From NCBI RefSeq assembly GCF_037176765.1, contig NC_090021.1, forward strand, positions 53,594,953 through 53,658,952: a DNA stretch of 64,000 bases, in the 5' to 3' direction. The notes beneath the pieces were generated by a model. It was given only the letters and a program-made list of their open reading frames with translations. It searched no databases and was not told the origin of the DNA. The DNA is from Anolis sagrei. Taxonomy: Eukaryota; Chordata; Lepidosauria; Squamata; Anolidae. Below are positions 13,101-56,440 of the stretch, piece after piece. Within the stretch, counting starts at the first letter, position 1, and each line of letters opens with the position of its first letter. A program made the translations under genes and the position numbers.

Positions 13101-13616
13101 GAGTCACGGGAGTTGTAGTTTGGTGAGGCACAAGTACTATTGGTCGGAAAAGGCTAAAAACATTGTCAAATTACAACTCCCATGATTCCATAACACTGAG
13201 ATATTGCAGTTTAAAGTGGTGTCAAGCTGCATTAATTCTACAGCGTAGACATTATGTACATTGATACAAAAACCCCAAAACATCAAGAAGGGAGGCTCAA
13301 TATGTTAACAATTTCTGTTTTTTTCTCTCCCTCATGGTCTGGATCTAGTATATGAATTAATTCATTCATTCATTGCATAAGAAGTAGTATCAGCTTCAAT
13401 CCTTTCCTAAAACGCCTTTTTTCAGACCATGGGAAAGCAAGGACTGAGAAAACCAGAAGGTCCCTGGGAAAGGTAAACCACATTCCACATCTCAGCCATA
13501 CTAAACAGCCCATCACTTAGCATAGAGGCAATCTCAGTTAACGCATGCGTACAATCGCCCCATCCGAGGCCATGAGGGCCCCCCAGTTTTGAGCTGAAAA
13601 TAAGGAAACTCACCAT
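1017..13616 (-). CDS. SLC30A6: SLC30A6 (ZnT6 zinc transporter), partial at the 3' end
   Basis: Cation-diffusion-facilitator family member ZnT6. By family knowledge it pairs with ZnT5 to load zinc into early secretory-pathway enzymes at the Golgi, and ZnT6 itself lacks the transport-site histidines. Coding exons in gene order (complement): 13614-13616, 9933-10019, 8731-8815, 7278-7320, 5485-5550, 4755-4835, 4556-4591, 3983-4077, 2742-2790, 1209-1328, 1017-1119. All junctions are GT/AG and all phases agree, giving 256 codons in one frame. Diagnostic peptides include [48 protein letters not shown] and [18 protein letters not shown], each nearly identical to human ZnT6 as I know it. Six membrane helices are expected across exons 3-11. 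The TM5 stretch [14 protein letters not shown] has no His, as expected for ZnT6. The C-terminal cytosolic domain lies off the left edge. It is tandem with SPAST downstream of SPAST's 3' end, as in human. Confidence 0.95.
1209..1328 (-). CDS. SLC30A6: SLC30A6 coding exon 10
   Basis: 120 bp. Codes [19 protein letters not shown] followed by the helix [19 protein letters not shown]. This is TM5, where active ZnTs carry HxxxD; the His is absent, which is the known ZnT6 state rather than damage here. Confidence 0.95.
1329..2741. other. SLC30A6 intron 10, no recognised element
   Basis: AT-rich intron sequence with no family I recognise. The small open frames inside are not supported by homology. 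Confidence 0.6.
2742..2790 (-). CDS. SLC30A6: SLC30A6 coding exon 9
   Basis: 49-bp microexon coding [16 protein letters not shown], between ttttttgtag acceptor and gtaag donor. Matches the ZnT6 cytosolic loop between TM4 and TM5. Confidence 0.95.
2791..3982. other. SLC30A6 intron 9, no recognised element
   Basis: AT-rich intron with a short poly-C run at 3955-3963 and a TA-rich patch near 3105. Nothing else is seen. Confidence 0.6.
3983..4077 (-). CDS. SLC30A6: SLC30A6 coding exon 8
   Basis: 95 bp coding [18 protein letters not shown] then [12 protein letters not shown]; mostly TM4. Confidence 0.95.
4556..4591 (-). CDS. SLC30A6: SLC30A6 coding exon 7
   Basis: 36-bp microexon coding [12 protein letters not shown], in phase with both neighbours. 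Confidence 0.93.
4755..4835 (-). CDS. SLC30A6: SLC30A6 coding exon 6
   Basis: 81 bp coding [19 protein letters not shown] then ALFILKES; TM3. Confidence 0.95.
5030..5275. mobile_element. Tigger-like (Tc1/mariner) remnant
   Basis: Motifs such as acagacccccataagg, aaaatccatggatgctga and tgaatctgtggaggtgga resemble the 'precise base/wet' ends of non-autonomous Tigger elements. Eroded; boundaries approximate. Confidence 0.4.
5485..5550 (-). CDS. SLC30A6: SLC30A6 coding exon 5
   Basis: 66 bp coding [20 protein letters not shown] and FG across the junction. Confidence 0.95.
5696..6513. mobile_element. hAT-like DNA transposon remnant
   Basis: Starts ctggacaaagtatggcccc and ends near gggctgcatgctccccaagc plus acctgtttta, the pattern of hAT ends with cagg/cctg termini and a 'catgtggccc' sub-terminal block. 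A related partial end occurs at 36380-36478. No transposase frame survives. Confidence 0.4.
6822..7167 (-). mobile_element. Sauria-type SINE (tRNA-derived)
   Basis: Reverse-orientation copy. The 3' end (aaaggtttccccttgacatt) is at the left and the tRNA-like part at the right, with box B complement ggattcgaacc-like near 7092. 11-bp target duplication cttacatgtaa at 6811-6821 and 7168-7178. Confidence 0.9.
7278..7320 (-). CDS. SLC30A6: SLC30A6 coding exon 4
   Basis: 43 bp coding [16 protein letters not shown]2 carries D but not the His of the canonical HxxxD zinc site, as is known for ZnT6. Confidence 0.94.
7321..8143. other. SLC30A6 intron 3, unassigned sequence
   Basis: Overlapping open frames occur on both strands at 7494-8037, but composition is plain and no domain or family is recognisable. 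Treated as intron. Confidence 0.5.
8144..8278. mobile_element. hAT-type palindromic MITE
   Basis: Terminal inverted repeats cagtggttctcagcctg / caggttgagaaccactg, internally self-complementary, with an 8-bp hAT-style target duplication (ccctatag at 8136-8143, ccctatac at 8279-8286). Same family as 59378-59512. Confidence 0.85.
8731..8815 (-). CDS. SLC30A6: SLC30A6 coding exon 3
   Basis: 85 bp coding [20 protein letters not shown] then [10 protein letters not shown]1. Confidence 0.95.
8816..9570. other. SLC30A6 intron 2 (proximal part), nothing recognised
   Basis: Plain intron sequence. Open frames extending from exon 3 into it are read-through only. Confidence 0.5.
9571..9820. mobile_element. 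Penelope-like element terminal hairpin
   Basis: Two copies of a Penelope-like terminal segment (cgggctatatggccatgtt ... gacgtttcgcctgca) lie head to head, forming a near-perfect inverted repeat with a few bases at its centre. A 12-bp target duplication caacaaatcttt sits at 9559-9570 and 9821-9832, so the inverted pair arrived as one insertion. No coding part is present. Confidence 0.8.
9933..10019 (-). CDS. SLC30A6: SLC30A6 coding exon 2
   Basis: 87 bp, 29 whole codons from [16 protein letters not shown] to VASDRR; cytosolic N-terminus before TM1. Confidence 0.94.
10145..10460 (-). mobile_element. LINE 3' tail (L2/CR1-type)
   Basis: Reverse-oriented tail: (aataaa)-rich start, then tatactgtcctatctctcc and gaagggactcagagtgg, the common reptile LINE 3' end. 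The right boundary is vague. Confidence 0.5.
10878..11490 (-). mobile_element. CR1 LINE 3' end
   Basis: Reverse-strand translation shows CR1 ORF2 C-terminal motifs: [37 protein letters not shown] and [12 protein letters not shown]. The left end carries the CR1 3' signal (gaatcacaatgttggaag). It is split by the MITE at 11116-11251. Confidence 0.85.
11116..11251. mobile_element. Palindromic MITE nested in CR1
   Basis: Ends aggccctatatcccagga / ctgggatatagagcctgtc are inverted; the core ttaaagcagaaaacctg pairs with caggttttctgtttat. Same family as 55676-56302. It interrupts CR1, so it is younger than that copy. Confidence 0.75.
11602..11752. mobile_element. MER2-like Tigger MITE, truncated
   Basis: Begins at a TA with caggttgaacatcctttat and continues with the blocks seen in copies at 16405, 49130 and 50627 (ttggctgaggcaatgacac, tttgtttcatatatac). 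The right half is missing where the CR1 at 11757 begins. Confidence 0.6.
11757..13000 (-). mobile_element. CR1 LINE 3' end, split by another LINE
   Basis: Left part 11757-12091 starts with CR1 octamer-like repeats (catagaatcatacaatcata) and codes [17 protein letters not shown] and [15 protein letters not shown]. Right part 12715-13000 codes [19 protein letters not shown] and [18 protein letters not shown]. The two parts join perfectly once the insert 12092-12714 is ignored. Confidence 0.87.
12092..12714 (-). mobile_element. LINE 3' end inserted in CR1
   Basis: Minus-strand frame 12200-12649 codes a LINE C-terminus: [20 protein letters not shown] followed by the zinc-knuckle-like [15 protein letters not shown]. 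The 11-bp target duplication tatacaaggct lies at 12081-12091 and 12715-12725, proving insertion into the older CR1. The clade is not resolved by eye. Confidence 0.75.
13059..13255. mobile_element. Palindromic MITE ('tctacac' family)
   Basis: Inverted ends gtccgtctacacggcagaa / attctacagcgtagac, inner arms gggagttgtagttt / aattacaactcccatga. The same family recurs at 14452, 48916, 50972, 55340, 58288, 58963 and 61636. Confidence 0.75.
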
Positions 13617-13930
13617 GTTGAGGGACAAGCGGCTCCCCAAAGGGGCCGGAAAAGGTGGGCCCTTCCTGTCACCATGGAGATGAGGTGGGAAATGAAATAG
13701 CTGACGTGTAATTGGTCGGTCCCGGGACAGAGCAGGAAGTGACGCTATACTCTGTCTCAGAGCTAGTCAACGTTGCGACAGGCAAGGAAGTGAATGAAAA
13801 GGACGCATGCGCCAGAGCTGAAGAGAGGAACGGACCAATCGCTGCGGAGGCGGGCTACATTGCCATAGTTACAGCGGCGGGCTTCCATTGGTCCATTTTT
13901 CAGCGGGGCTGTCAATCAGTGACGTAGGAG
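13530..13930 (-). promoter_or_regulatory. SLC30A6: SLC30A6 promoter region
   Basis: CpG-containing stretch over and upstream of exon 1. Visible sites: NRF1-like acgcatgcgcc at 13803-13813 and an acgcatgcgt palindrome near 13537; CCAAT boxes at 13711-13715 (CCAAT on the gene strand), 13835-13839 and 13887-13891; CRE-like tgacgtg at 13702 and tgacgta near 13920; an ETS plus CRE-like aggaagtgacg near 13734; and RFX X-box-like sites at about 13670 (gtcaccatggagat) and 13860 (attgccatagttac). No TATA box is seen. Site calls are by eye. Confidence 0.6.
13614..13616 (-). CDS. SLC30A6: SLC30A6 exon 1 end: start codon only
   Basis: The ATG is the last three bases of exon 1, immediately followed by the donor gtgagt. 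Exon 2 begins GGA ACA, so the protein starts MGTIYLF, matching human MGTI. Context (A at -3, G at +4 after splicing) is strong. The rest of exon 1 is 5' UTR and runs toward higher coordinates for an undetermined length. Confidence 0.88.
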
Positions 13931-13989
13931 CGCTAAAAGAGAATGGGGGAAGAGTCTCAGCGTGGCTTGCCTTAAAGGGATATTACTTT

Positions 13990-14452
13990 AGGAGGGTGCA
14001 AATGGGAGGAGAAATTCAGCCCTCCAGGGGTTTGGACTTCAACTCCCACCATTCTCCCCCAGGGGGAAAAGGAAGGGGCCTGAGGCTGTTGGGAATGGTG
14101 GGAGTTGAAGTCCAAAACCCCAGGGGGAAAAGGAAGGGGCCTGAGGCTGTTGGGAATGGTGGGAGTTGAAGTCCAAAACCCCAGGGGGAAAAGGAAGGGG
14201 CCTGAGGCTGTTGGGAATGGTGGGAGTTGAAGTCCAAAACCCCAGGGGGAAAAGGAAGGGGCCTGAGGCTGTTGGGAATGGTGGGAGTTGAAGTCCAAAA
14301 CCCCAGGGGGAAAAGGAAGGGGCCTGAGGCTGTTGGGAATGGTGGGAGTTGAAGTCCAAAACCCCAGGGGGAAAAGGAAGGGGCCTGAGGCTGTTGGGAA
14401 TGGTGGGAGTTGAAGTCCAAAACCCCTGGAGAGCCCAAATTTGCCCAGGCCT
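13990..14452. repeat. 61-bp minisatellite inside a MITE
   Basis: Six near-identical 61-bp units, phased at 14081, 14142, 14203, 14264, 14325 and 14386. Each contains tgaggctgttgggaatggtg, gagttgaagtccaaaacc and a gggggaaaaggaaggggcc purine run. The flanks (ggacttcaactcccacc at left; gttgaagtccaaaacccctg and caaatttgcccaggcctg at right) are the two arms of a palindromic hAT-like MITE, so the array is an internal expansion of the right arm. The proline-rich open frames across it arise from the periodicity. Confidence 0.9.
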
Positions 14453-14530
14453 GATCTATATACACTGTTTGACACCACTTACACTGCCATGGCTCAATGC
14501 TATGGAATCCTGGGAGTTGTACTTTTACAA
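14452..14530. mobile_element. Half MITE ('tctacac' family)
   Basis: Contains tttgacaccactt, tgccatggctcaatgctatg and cctgggagttgtact; only one arm remains. Confidence 0.6.
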
Positions 14531-14535
14531 GGCCT

Positions 14536-15275
14536 TTGGCCTATTCTGCTCGCAATTCTTAGGCGATTCCTTGTTCTCTGAGTAGGATAGTCTTCGAAGA
14601 TCAGTGTATTGGCAGTGGGTACGTAGGTGACTGTGGATCCCTATTCTTGATCTGCATGTTCTCCCAAAGTGAGGGCATTCAAGGTGGAAGGCAGTCCCGG
14701 TCAGGGTTGGCTTGATGCACCTTGGCACATTTCTCTCTTTCGCCCTCCATTCGTGCCTCTTCAAATTCTACAGCACTGCTGGTCACAGCTGACCTCCAGC
14801 TGGAGCGCTCGAGGGCCAGAGCTTCCCAGTTCTCAGTGTCTATGCCACAGTTTTTAAGGTTGGCCTTGAGCCCATCTTTAAATCTCTTTTCCTTTCCGCC
14901 AACATTCTGTTTTCTGTTCTTGAGTTCGGAGTAGAGCAACTGCTTTGGGAGTTGGTGGTTGGGCATCCGGACAACGTGGCCGGTCCAGGACCATCGCTTC
15001 AATGCTGGTGGCCTTTGCTTCTTCCAGCACGCTGTCATTTGTCTGCTTGTCTTCCCAAGAGATTTGCACGATTTTCCGGAGGCAGCGCTGATGGAATCGT
15101 TCCAGGAGTTGCATGTGACATCTGTAGACAGTCCATGCCTCGCAGGGTTGAAAGGACAATAACTGCTTTATAAACAAGCACCTTGGTATCCCTACGGATG
15201 TCCTGGTCCTCAAACACTCTCCGCTTCATTCGGAAAAAAGCAATAAGTTGACAGGAAGCCATATATATACATATG
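14536..15275 (-). mobile_element. Non-LTR retrotransposon (LINE) C-terminal fragment
   Basis: Minus strand codes reverse-transcriptase C-terminal sequence in broken frames: RDTKVLVYKAVIVLSTLRG, LLERFHQRCLRKIVQISWED, WTGHVVRMPNHQLPKQLLYS and RFKDGLKANLKNCGID. Conserved GHV.RM and FH..CLR blocks identify a LINE; the clade (RTE/L2-like) is uncertain. Frames are interrupted by shifts and stops. Confidence 0.75.
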
Positions 15276-15317
15276 GCACATGGTTAAGTACAGAAAGAAT
15301 GAGCTTTTAACTTATGC

Positions 15318-15530
15318 ACATGCTCGCCTAAACATTCGGAAGAACTTCCTAATGGTAAGAGCTGTTTGGCAATGGAATATGCTAATTCAAATGGTAGTGG
15401 AGTCTCTTCTGGAGGTTTTTAAGCAGATGCGGGATGGCCATCTGTTGAATGTGCTTTTCTGCATGGCAGGATGGGGTAGTACGGGATGGCCCTTATGGCC
15501 TCCTCCAACGTTGATTCTATAATTATTTAA
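15318..15530 (+). mobile_element. CR1 LINE 3' end
   Basis: Plus-oriented CR1 tail: NIRKNFLMVRAVWQWN coding trace, tgcatggcaggatgg, and the terminal tccaacgttgattctataat, the CR1 3' signature. It abuts the distal end of the probable SPAST 3' UTR. Confidence 0.75.
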
Positions 15531-15534
15531 ACAA

Positions 15535-18500
15535 TCACCCATATTATTTTCACTTTTTTATTTCCAATCTAACAATATCAATGTATTAAAAATTTAAAAA
15601 GCTTGTTTAAGCACATTGTATTTCAAGCAGGATTTACATTAGAATTAAGATTTTAATCTCCTTTCAGAGAAACTAAACTGCAATATTGTACAAAAACATA
15701 TTTCCATGATCCTATATCACATGAAAAAATATTAAACAGCAAAAGAAAATAGGCAACAGATCTTGATGACATGAGTCTGAACCAAGTCATGGACATAAAT
15801 CATACAGCCGGACATAAACACAAACTAACATTTTATGAAGGATTCTAATCCTATGAGAACATTCTTCATGCTTTTATACATTTTATTTTTCCAGTATTTA
15901 TATACTGATTTTTATTTTCAGGATTTCCATAAAGAGGAAAAAAACCCAAAGTAATCAATCCATAGCTGAGATTGTGGACAATATGAAGACATTTAGTTGT
16001 GGCAGCACCTTTGTTTTACAATTCAAAAGTCATTAATATTGTGAGAACCTTTTTGAAAGATTTTAACTTCAGAAAAAAAAACTTTTCAAAGACAGAAAGC
16101 CGTTATTTTTCAAGAAATGACGGCATAGTTCTTCTCTCTGCTTGTTACTCAGCATATTAAGTCTCATTGCTTGTTATAGTTTATTTGCAACAGGGTAAGC
16201 ACTAATGAACAATCTTATGTGCGGTCACACAGGCATATTGCAATATGTACACTGCTCAATCCATGAATAAAGCTCATTTTTATCATGTACTAAAGGAAGC
16301 GCCAATACAAGATTTTCAGTAATGCCTACATGTCAGTCTCAGTAACAACCACACACACTTTTCATCAAGGAAATTCCATACCATTGACATTAAAACATTA
16401 ATTACAAATTGAGTATCTTTTATCTAAACTAGTTGGGACCATAAATGTTTTGATATTTTTCCTGGGATTTTGGAATACTGTGTATCTTGGGAGATGGGAC
16501 CCAGGTCTAAACACAAACTTAATGTATGTTCCAAATACATTTTATATACAATATTTGTAAAAATGGTGTGCATGAAACAGCTTGTGTATACTGAATCGTC
16601 AGAAAGCTACAGTGTCACTATTCCCAGCTACTCATGTAGACAATTTTGGATTTCAGAGCATTTTGGATTTTGAAATTCCAGATAAAGGCTGTTTAATCTA
16701 TATATTGAATAGACATAAGAAGACTATATACTTACCTAGCAGCTACTTTTACTAAGGACACTTGAAATAAAGACTTTAATATGAATAAACTGCATTAACA
16801 ATGTTGCTGTTTACCTTAAAATAAAGCAACTCTACGATTACAAAATCTGGCAACATTTTAGCCATTACTTGTCCCTTGCAGTTGTATTCTATCCCCAAAT
16901 CTGATATTTATAATTTATACAACTGAGCTTCATTTTTTTTAAAAAAAAAGGTTGATGAAAAAGACACTGTCCTTATTTAAGGATAATATACATGAAATCC
17001 GAAGTAAATAGCTACAAATACCCATGAAACAACACAAAATGCAGAGGACAATTATAGATGTAACAGAGCACAAAAGGACATGAGCGTTATCATGTGGATA
17101 GAAAAAGTTGTATTATGTTCAAATAAGTACCTGGAGTATTTTCTGTACATATCTACAAAAACATTTACCCAGGTAGCCTAACATTCTCATACAATGTTTA
17201 GCATACCTAGATGTCAAGTTCAAACCACATGGAAATTATTAGAGGCAGAATTAAGTCTTTGTGCTCTATAAAACTGTATGTTCCAGTTTCAGCCAGGCCT
17301 AGGCTAAAAGTCTGAGTCCAAACAAGAGTGTATGTCTTCTTGAACTTAGCAAGTTTAAAGCAAATGCCAATCAACAGAGCAACAGCTAGCATTATCATAC
17401 AGAGTTTTAAAATTTGAACTGCTTCAGTTTCTATATCAGAATTTCTACTAATTCCTGTTACTGAGCTTTCTTTCTGGAACAAAATTTAGCTTCATCAGGA
17501 AAGCTATTCAAAATATAAAAGCAATAACGTTCTTGGATAAAGTAAACCTAATTTGAGAATTTAAAATAGAATGATTTCAATAAAAATATTTTGCCAAGAG
17601 CTAAAGAATTACCATCTGAGACTCAATTTTAAGAAGTTGTAATAATTATAGCTATGTAATTATTGAATAGAGAATGCAATAATTACAGCTACTGCCAACA
17701 TATCAATCTCTTGTAACCTCACCATTTTACACACAGTGAAAATATGAAGTATGATATATATTCCTTCACTATCAAAACGGTTTCTATTAACGTTCTCATA
17801 GTGTATACCTTCATCTTTATCACTAACATATAATGAGATGGTGCAGATGTAGGAACATGGTATTGACTTTATTTCAAAGCATGACAAGTTATGAATCCAA
17901 GAATTAACTGTCCAGAGCTTAATAAACATACAAAATTTAGCCCAAACTGGGAGCATTGACATACATCCTTTGTCTTTTCATGCAAACAAAATTAGATTTT
18001 CACAAATCAATAGAGAAACATGGAAGGCATCCATTATGAATACCAAGTTTTTTCAAATTCCTTGAAGAAGTGGATCATAATTCATTTACCACAAAGCTTT
18101 AGATACTAAGGTAGGTAAGAGCCATTTTAACAAAACACATGTTAAATCCATTTGCAAAGGCGTAGCAAATTTTGTTAAATCACAGTAGATTTTACAATAT
18201 AGTTTTTCACAGTGCTGTTAGCAAGGTTTCTCCCCTTCTATAATGTCAACACTGGTATCTAGGAACACATTGAAAGGGTTCAAGGTTCAAGATCAATAAT
18301 TTTCTGCTTCAAATGCCAAAAAGGTAGCTATCACATTTCAGTTCAGTAACTGGAATTAGAAGACATAATTGTAAAAATTGAGAAAAATGTACATTTATTT
18401 TCTTAGCTGATTCTCCCATATTTGCTCTTTTAAAAATACTCCCCACAATTCTTAAATAATTTTCAAAACATTCTTATAAATAAACAAAACACCCACTTTG

Positions 18501-19651
18501 TAAATCAAAAACAAATCATATACCATAAAGGGCTATGATGTTTGTCCTCCTAATATTAAATACTATAGAATCACATGCAGACTTCAAGGACTATTTTATT
18601 ATTCTCCAAATTAATACATTGGGAAAGGAAAAGCACATTAGTCCTGCCCCCACTTTGCAGATTTCTGTCACTTTATGTGCAGAGAGGCGGACTCTATAAA
18701 GAGGAAAGCCTCTTCTACCTCAGGAGTATGTTTGTTCTCCTCACATGTGTGTCTCATAATCTAATTTTAGAACCTTAAAGGGTTTAAATAATAAAAATTT
18801 ACAAAAAGTGTGTTTACTGTACTTTCAGAAAGTCGGGTGTAAACTGAAGAACACATAAGATATTAAAGGCAATTCAATGAAGTCATCACAGCCATGGTAA
18901 TCTGCACAGATCAGATTAATATCATACTGAAGCATCTTTCAGTTAACAGAACTATAACACTAACAAGAAAGAGAACACTGCATGATTTTTCTACCATATA
19001 ATTTTACAAGTTCCTTAGAGAAATACTGCAGAAATTTTAAGTAGAAGCACTTGGTGCTTCAGATATTTACGCCTGTCATGACTTTTTTTGTTTGTAAAAG
19101 ATGACTTTTTAGACTGTTCTATTAACTGCTGAGTTTCATTTTAACACAAAACAAAACACCATCTACTCTACGTAGTAGACTTTTCAAACTACTACGAAGT
19201 GTATACAGGAATTTCTTTTGGCACTTTGTCAACACAGAGATAAACTAAATAAGAAACAGACTCTTACACTTAGTGATTAAGAGAAACAAAGCAAAAATAA
19301 ATGTCATGAGCAAATTAAAAAACAGTATTTGCAACTGGTAATGTTATTGGAATATTTCATTCAGCAACAATATATACAAATTACATTTCCTACCATCACT
19401 GAGTTGATAGAATTCTTCCGCTATGTCTTAATGTGCTTTCTTGAAGTGTTCTTGGTGGAAATCCAGATGTTAACATTTATGAGATTCTCATCCTTTTGTT
19501 TTTATTTTTTTCCCCTTAAATCAACCTGTTTTTTATTGCAGATATTTAGAGATCTGAGAAGTTTTGTAAACTATGACTATAGGACATGAGTAGTATCTGT
19601 GAACTGTCTCTTCCTTGAAACTTTCTTATTTCTCTTCAACAACATTGGCTA
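15535..19651 (-). other. SPAST: Probable SPAST 3' UTR and downstream flank
   Basis: About 4.1 kb after the spastin stop with no gene and only one recognisable repeat (16405-16700). A long 3' UTR is usual for SPAST. PolyA signals on the gene strand include AATAAA at 19532-19537, 19501-19506 and, most distally, 15557-15562 just before the CR1. Which is used cannot be told from sequence. Local open frames (for example 17207-17482, 17660-17962) have no recognisable homology. Confidence 0.45.
16405..16700. mobile_element. MER2-like Tigger MITE
   Basis: About 296 bp. Starts after TA with caaattgagtatcttttat; internal gggatttt-ggaatactg, tgggagatgggacccaggtc, tgtgcatgaaacagcttgtg; ends near attccagataaaggctg. 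Layout matches the mammalian MER2/Tigger non-autonomous type. Confidence 0.7.
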
Positions 19652-54852
<35,201 letters not shown>

Positions 54853-54871
54853 TCACCACCGCCGTGGCCGC

Positions 54872-54874
54872 CAT
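54872..54874 (-). other. SPAST: Upstream ATG overlapping the SPAST start
   Basis: An ATG 22 nt upstream of the spastin ATG, out of frame (begins [10 protein letters not shown]). Context is better (G at -3 and +4) than the main start. Its frame stays open through exon 1 and stops in exon 2, about 170 codons. It matters only if transcripts start above 54874, which the promoter layout suggests. Confidence 0.6.
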
Positions 54875-55339
54875 AACCCTCTGCCGGGGACTGGACACCA
54901 CCCGCCATCGGCCCAGGCTACGCCCCTTGCGCTCAGCCCCCTTCCAGCCCAGGCGCGCGCGCGCACCAAGGCAACGCCGCAAACTCGCTTCCTGAATAAG
55001 AAAGCGACGTAACGGTCGCTCGCTCGCGGAGCCGGCACGAGCGCTATTGTTCCTCTGCGCCTGCGCAAACCGGCCGAGGCGACAATAGGGGGCGGGGTCG
55101 ACGTACAAAAAGAGAAAGAGAGAGAAGAAGGGAGCCGACCAATCCCGTCAAAGAATTCGAGGAACAGCTGCTAGTCGGTGAAAGAGGCAGCTGTGTAGCC
55201 AAAGAATACATCAGGGAGGCCCCACTCCTTTTTGTGTGCGCGGAAGCGATGTACTCTGGGTAATGTAGTCATTCAGTAAGAGAACGAAGCAGCTGAGAAA
55301 GGGGAATTAGAAGGTGTGCGTCCATTCTAGGATGCAGAA

Positions 55340-55500
55340 TGAACACAGTTTGGTACTCTCGCTTGAACTGCCATGGCTCCATGCTGTGAAATCCTGAGAG
55401 CTGTCGTTTGGTGGAGGCACCTTCACTCTGTGACAGAGAAGGCTAAAGGACTTGTAAAACTATAACTCCCGTGATTTCAGCAGTCAAAGCGGTGTTAATT
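55340..55500. mobile_element. Palindromic MITE ('tctacac' family)
   Basis: gaactgccatggctccatgc, ctgagagctgtcgtttggtg and aaactataactcccgtgatt; arms eroded. Confidence 0.6.
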
Positions 55501-55554
55501 TACCCGAAATAAAACTGAAATGAAATGAAACACCAACAGACGTTTTGTTGTGGT

Positions 55555-55672
55555 TCTTTTTTATTCCTTCCTCCCTTTCCCTCATACACCTTTTCCCTCT
55601 CTCTTTGTTTCCTTTCTTTCCTTCTTCCCTTGCTTTCCCTCGTACACTTTCTCCCCTTTTCTTTCTTTCCTT
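55555..55672. repeat. Polypyrimidine tract (CTTT/CCCT-rich)
   Basis: Over 100 bases of almost pure C/T on the plus strand. The open frames across it are compositional. Confidence 0.8.
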
Positions 55673-55675
55673 TGG

Positions 55676-56302
55676 GCCCTTCCAGACAAGCCCTATATCC
55701 CAGGATCTGGTCCCAGGTTTTCTGTTTATCCCAGATTATCTGGCAGTGCGGACTCATTTGATCCAGTTTAAAGCAGAAAACCTGGGATCAGAACCTGGGA
55801 TTTATTTATTTATTTACGACATTTGTCACCCTTCTAACCCCGAAGGGGACTCGGAGTGACTTACATGTTATATGTACATACAATATATTATATTATTAGC
55901 AAAGCACAATATTAGTACTATATAGTACTATACCACTATACCAGGGGTCAGGAACCTTCGGCCCTCCAGGTGTGGTGGACTTCAACTCCCACAATTCCTT
56001 GGGACAAGGTAAGCCTTTGGGGCGAATGCCGAGCCTCAAGGAATTGTGGGAGTTGAAGTCCACCACACCTGGAGGGCCGAAGGTTCCCCATGCCTGCACT
56101 ATACTGTAATATTGTTCATAATATGTGTAATGTGAAATATAAAATTATATTGTATTATTAGTATTACATTGTATTGCATTATAATATCAAGATTATATGT
56201 GTATACAATATATTATTAGCACAGCACAATATTAGTATTACATATTACTATATTGTACTATACTGTAATATTATTAGGAATATAGGGCCTGTCTGGGAGG
56301 TC
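55676..56302. mobile_element. Palindromic MITE split by nested insertions
   Basis: Left part 55676-55800 (cccttccagacaagccctat ... aaacctgggatcagaacct) and right end 56278-56302 (atagggcctgtctgggag) belong to the family at 11116. Between them lies a LINE tail (ttatttacgacatttgtcac, gaaggggactcggagtgact), AT-rich tandem sequence, and the hAT MITE at 55942-56096. Confidence 0.7.
55942..56096. mobile_element. hAT-type palindromic MITE, nested
   Basis: Arms caggggtcaggaaccttcgg / ccgaaggttccccatgcctg; exact 8-bp target duplication cactatac at 55934-55941 and 56097-56104. Inner arms tggacttcaactcccacaat pair exactly, so it is young. Confidence 0.9.
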
Positions 56303-56309
56303 CCCAAGT

Positions 56310-56440
56310 CTTTCTTTTCTTTTCTTACCCTCCCCCCATAGCTTTCCCTCTTTCCTTCTCTTATGTCCATCCCTTCTTTCTTCCTCTCTCCTTTTCTTTC
56401 TTTACCTTCTTTTTCCTATTTCTTTCCTTCCTTCCTCACC
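56310..56440. repeat. Polypyrimidine tract
   Basis: ctttcttttcttttcttacc and tttccttccttcctcacc: C/T-rich simple sequence between SPAST and DPY30. Confidence 0.75.

Noticed and set aside
14030-14430. CRISPR-like array
   Set aside because: Units are contiguous 61-bp repeats with no unique spacers, in a vertebrate genome.
13972-14478. Three proline-rich overlapping frames as a repeat protein
   Set aside because: They are open only because the 61-bp minisatellite repeats; three different frames show the same peptide cycle.
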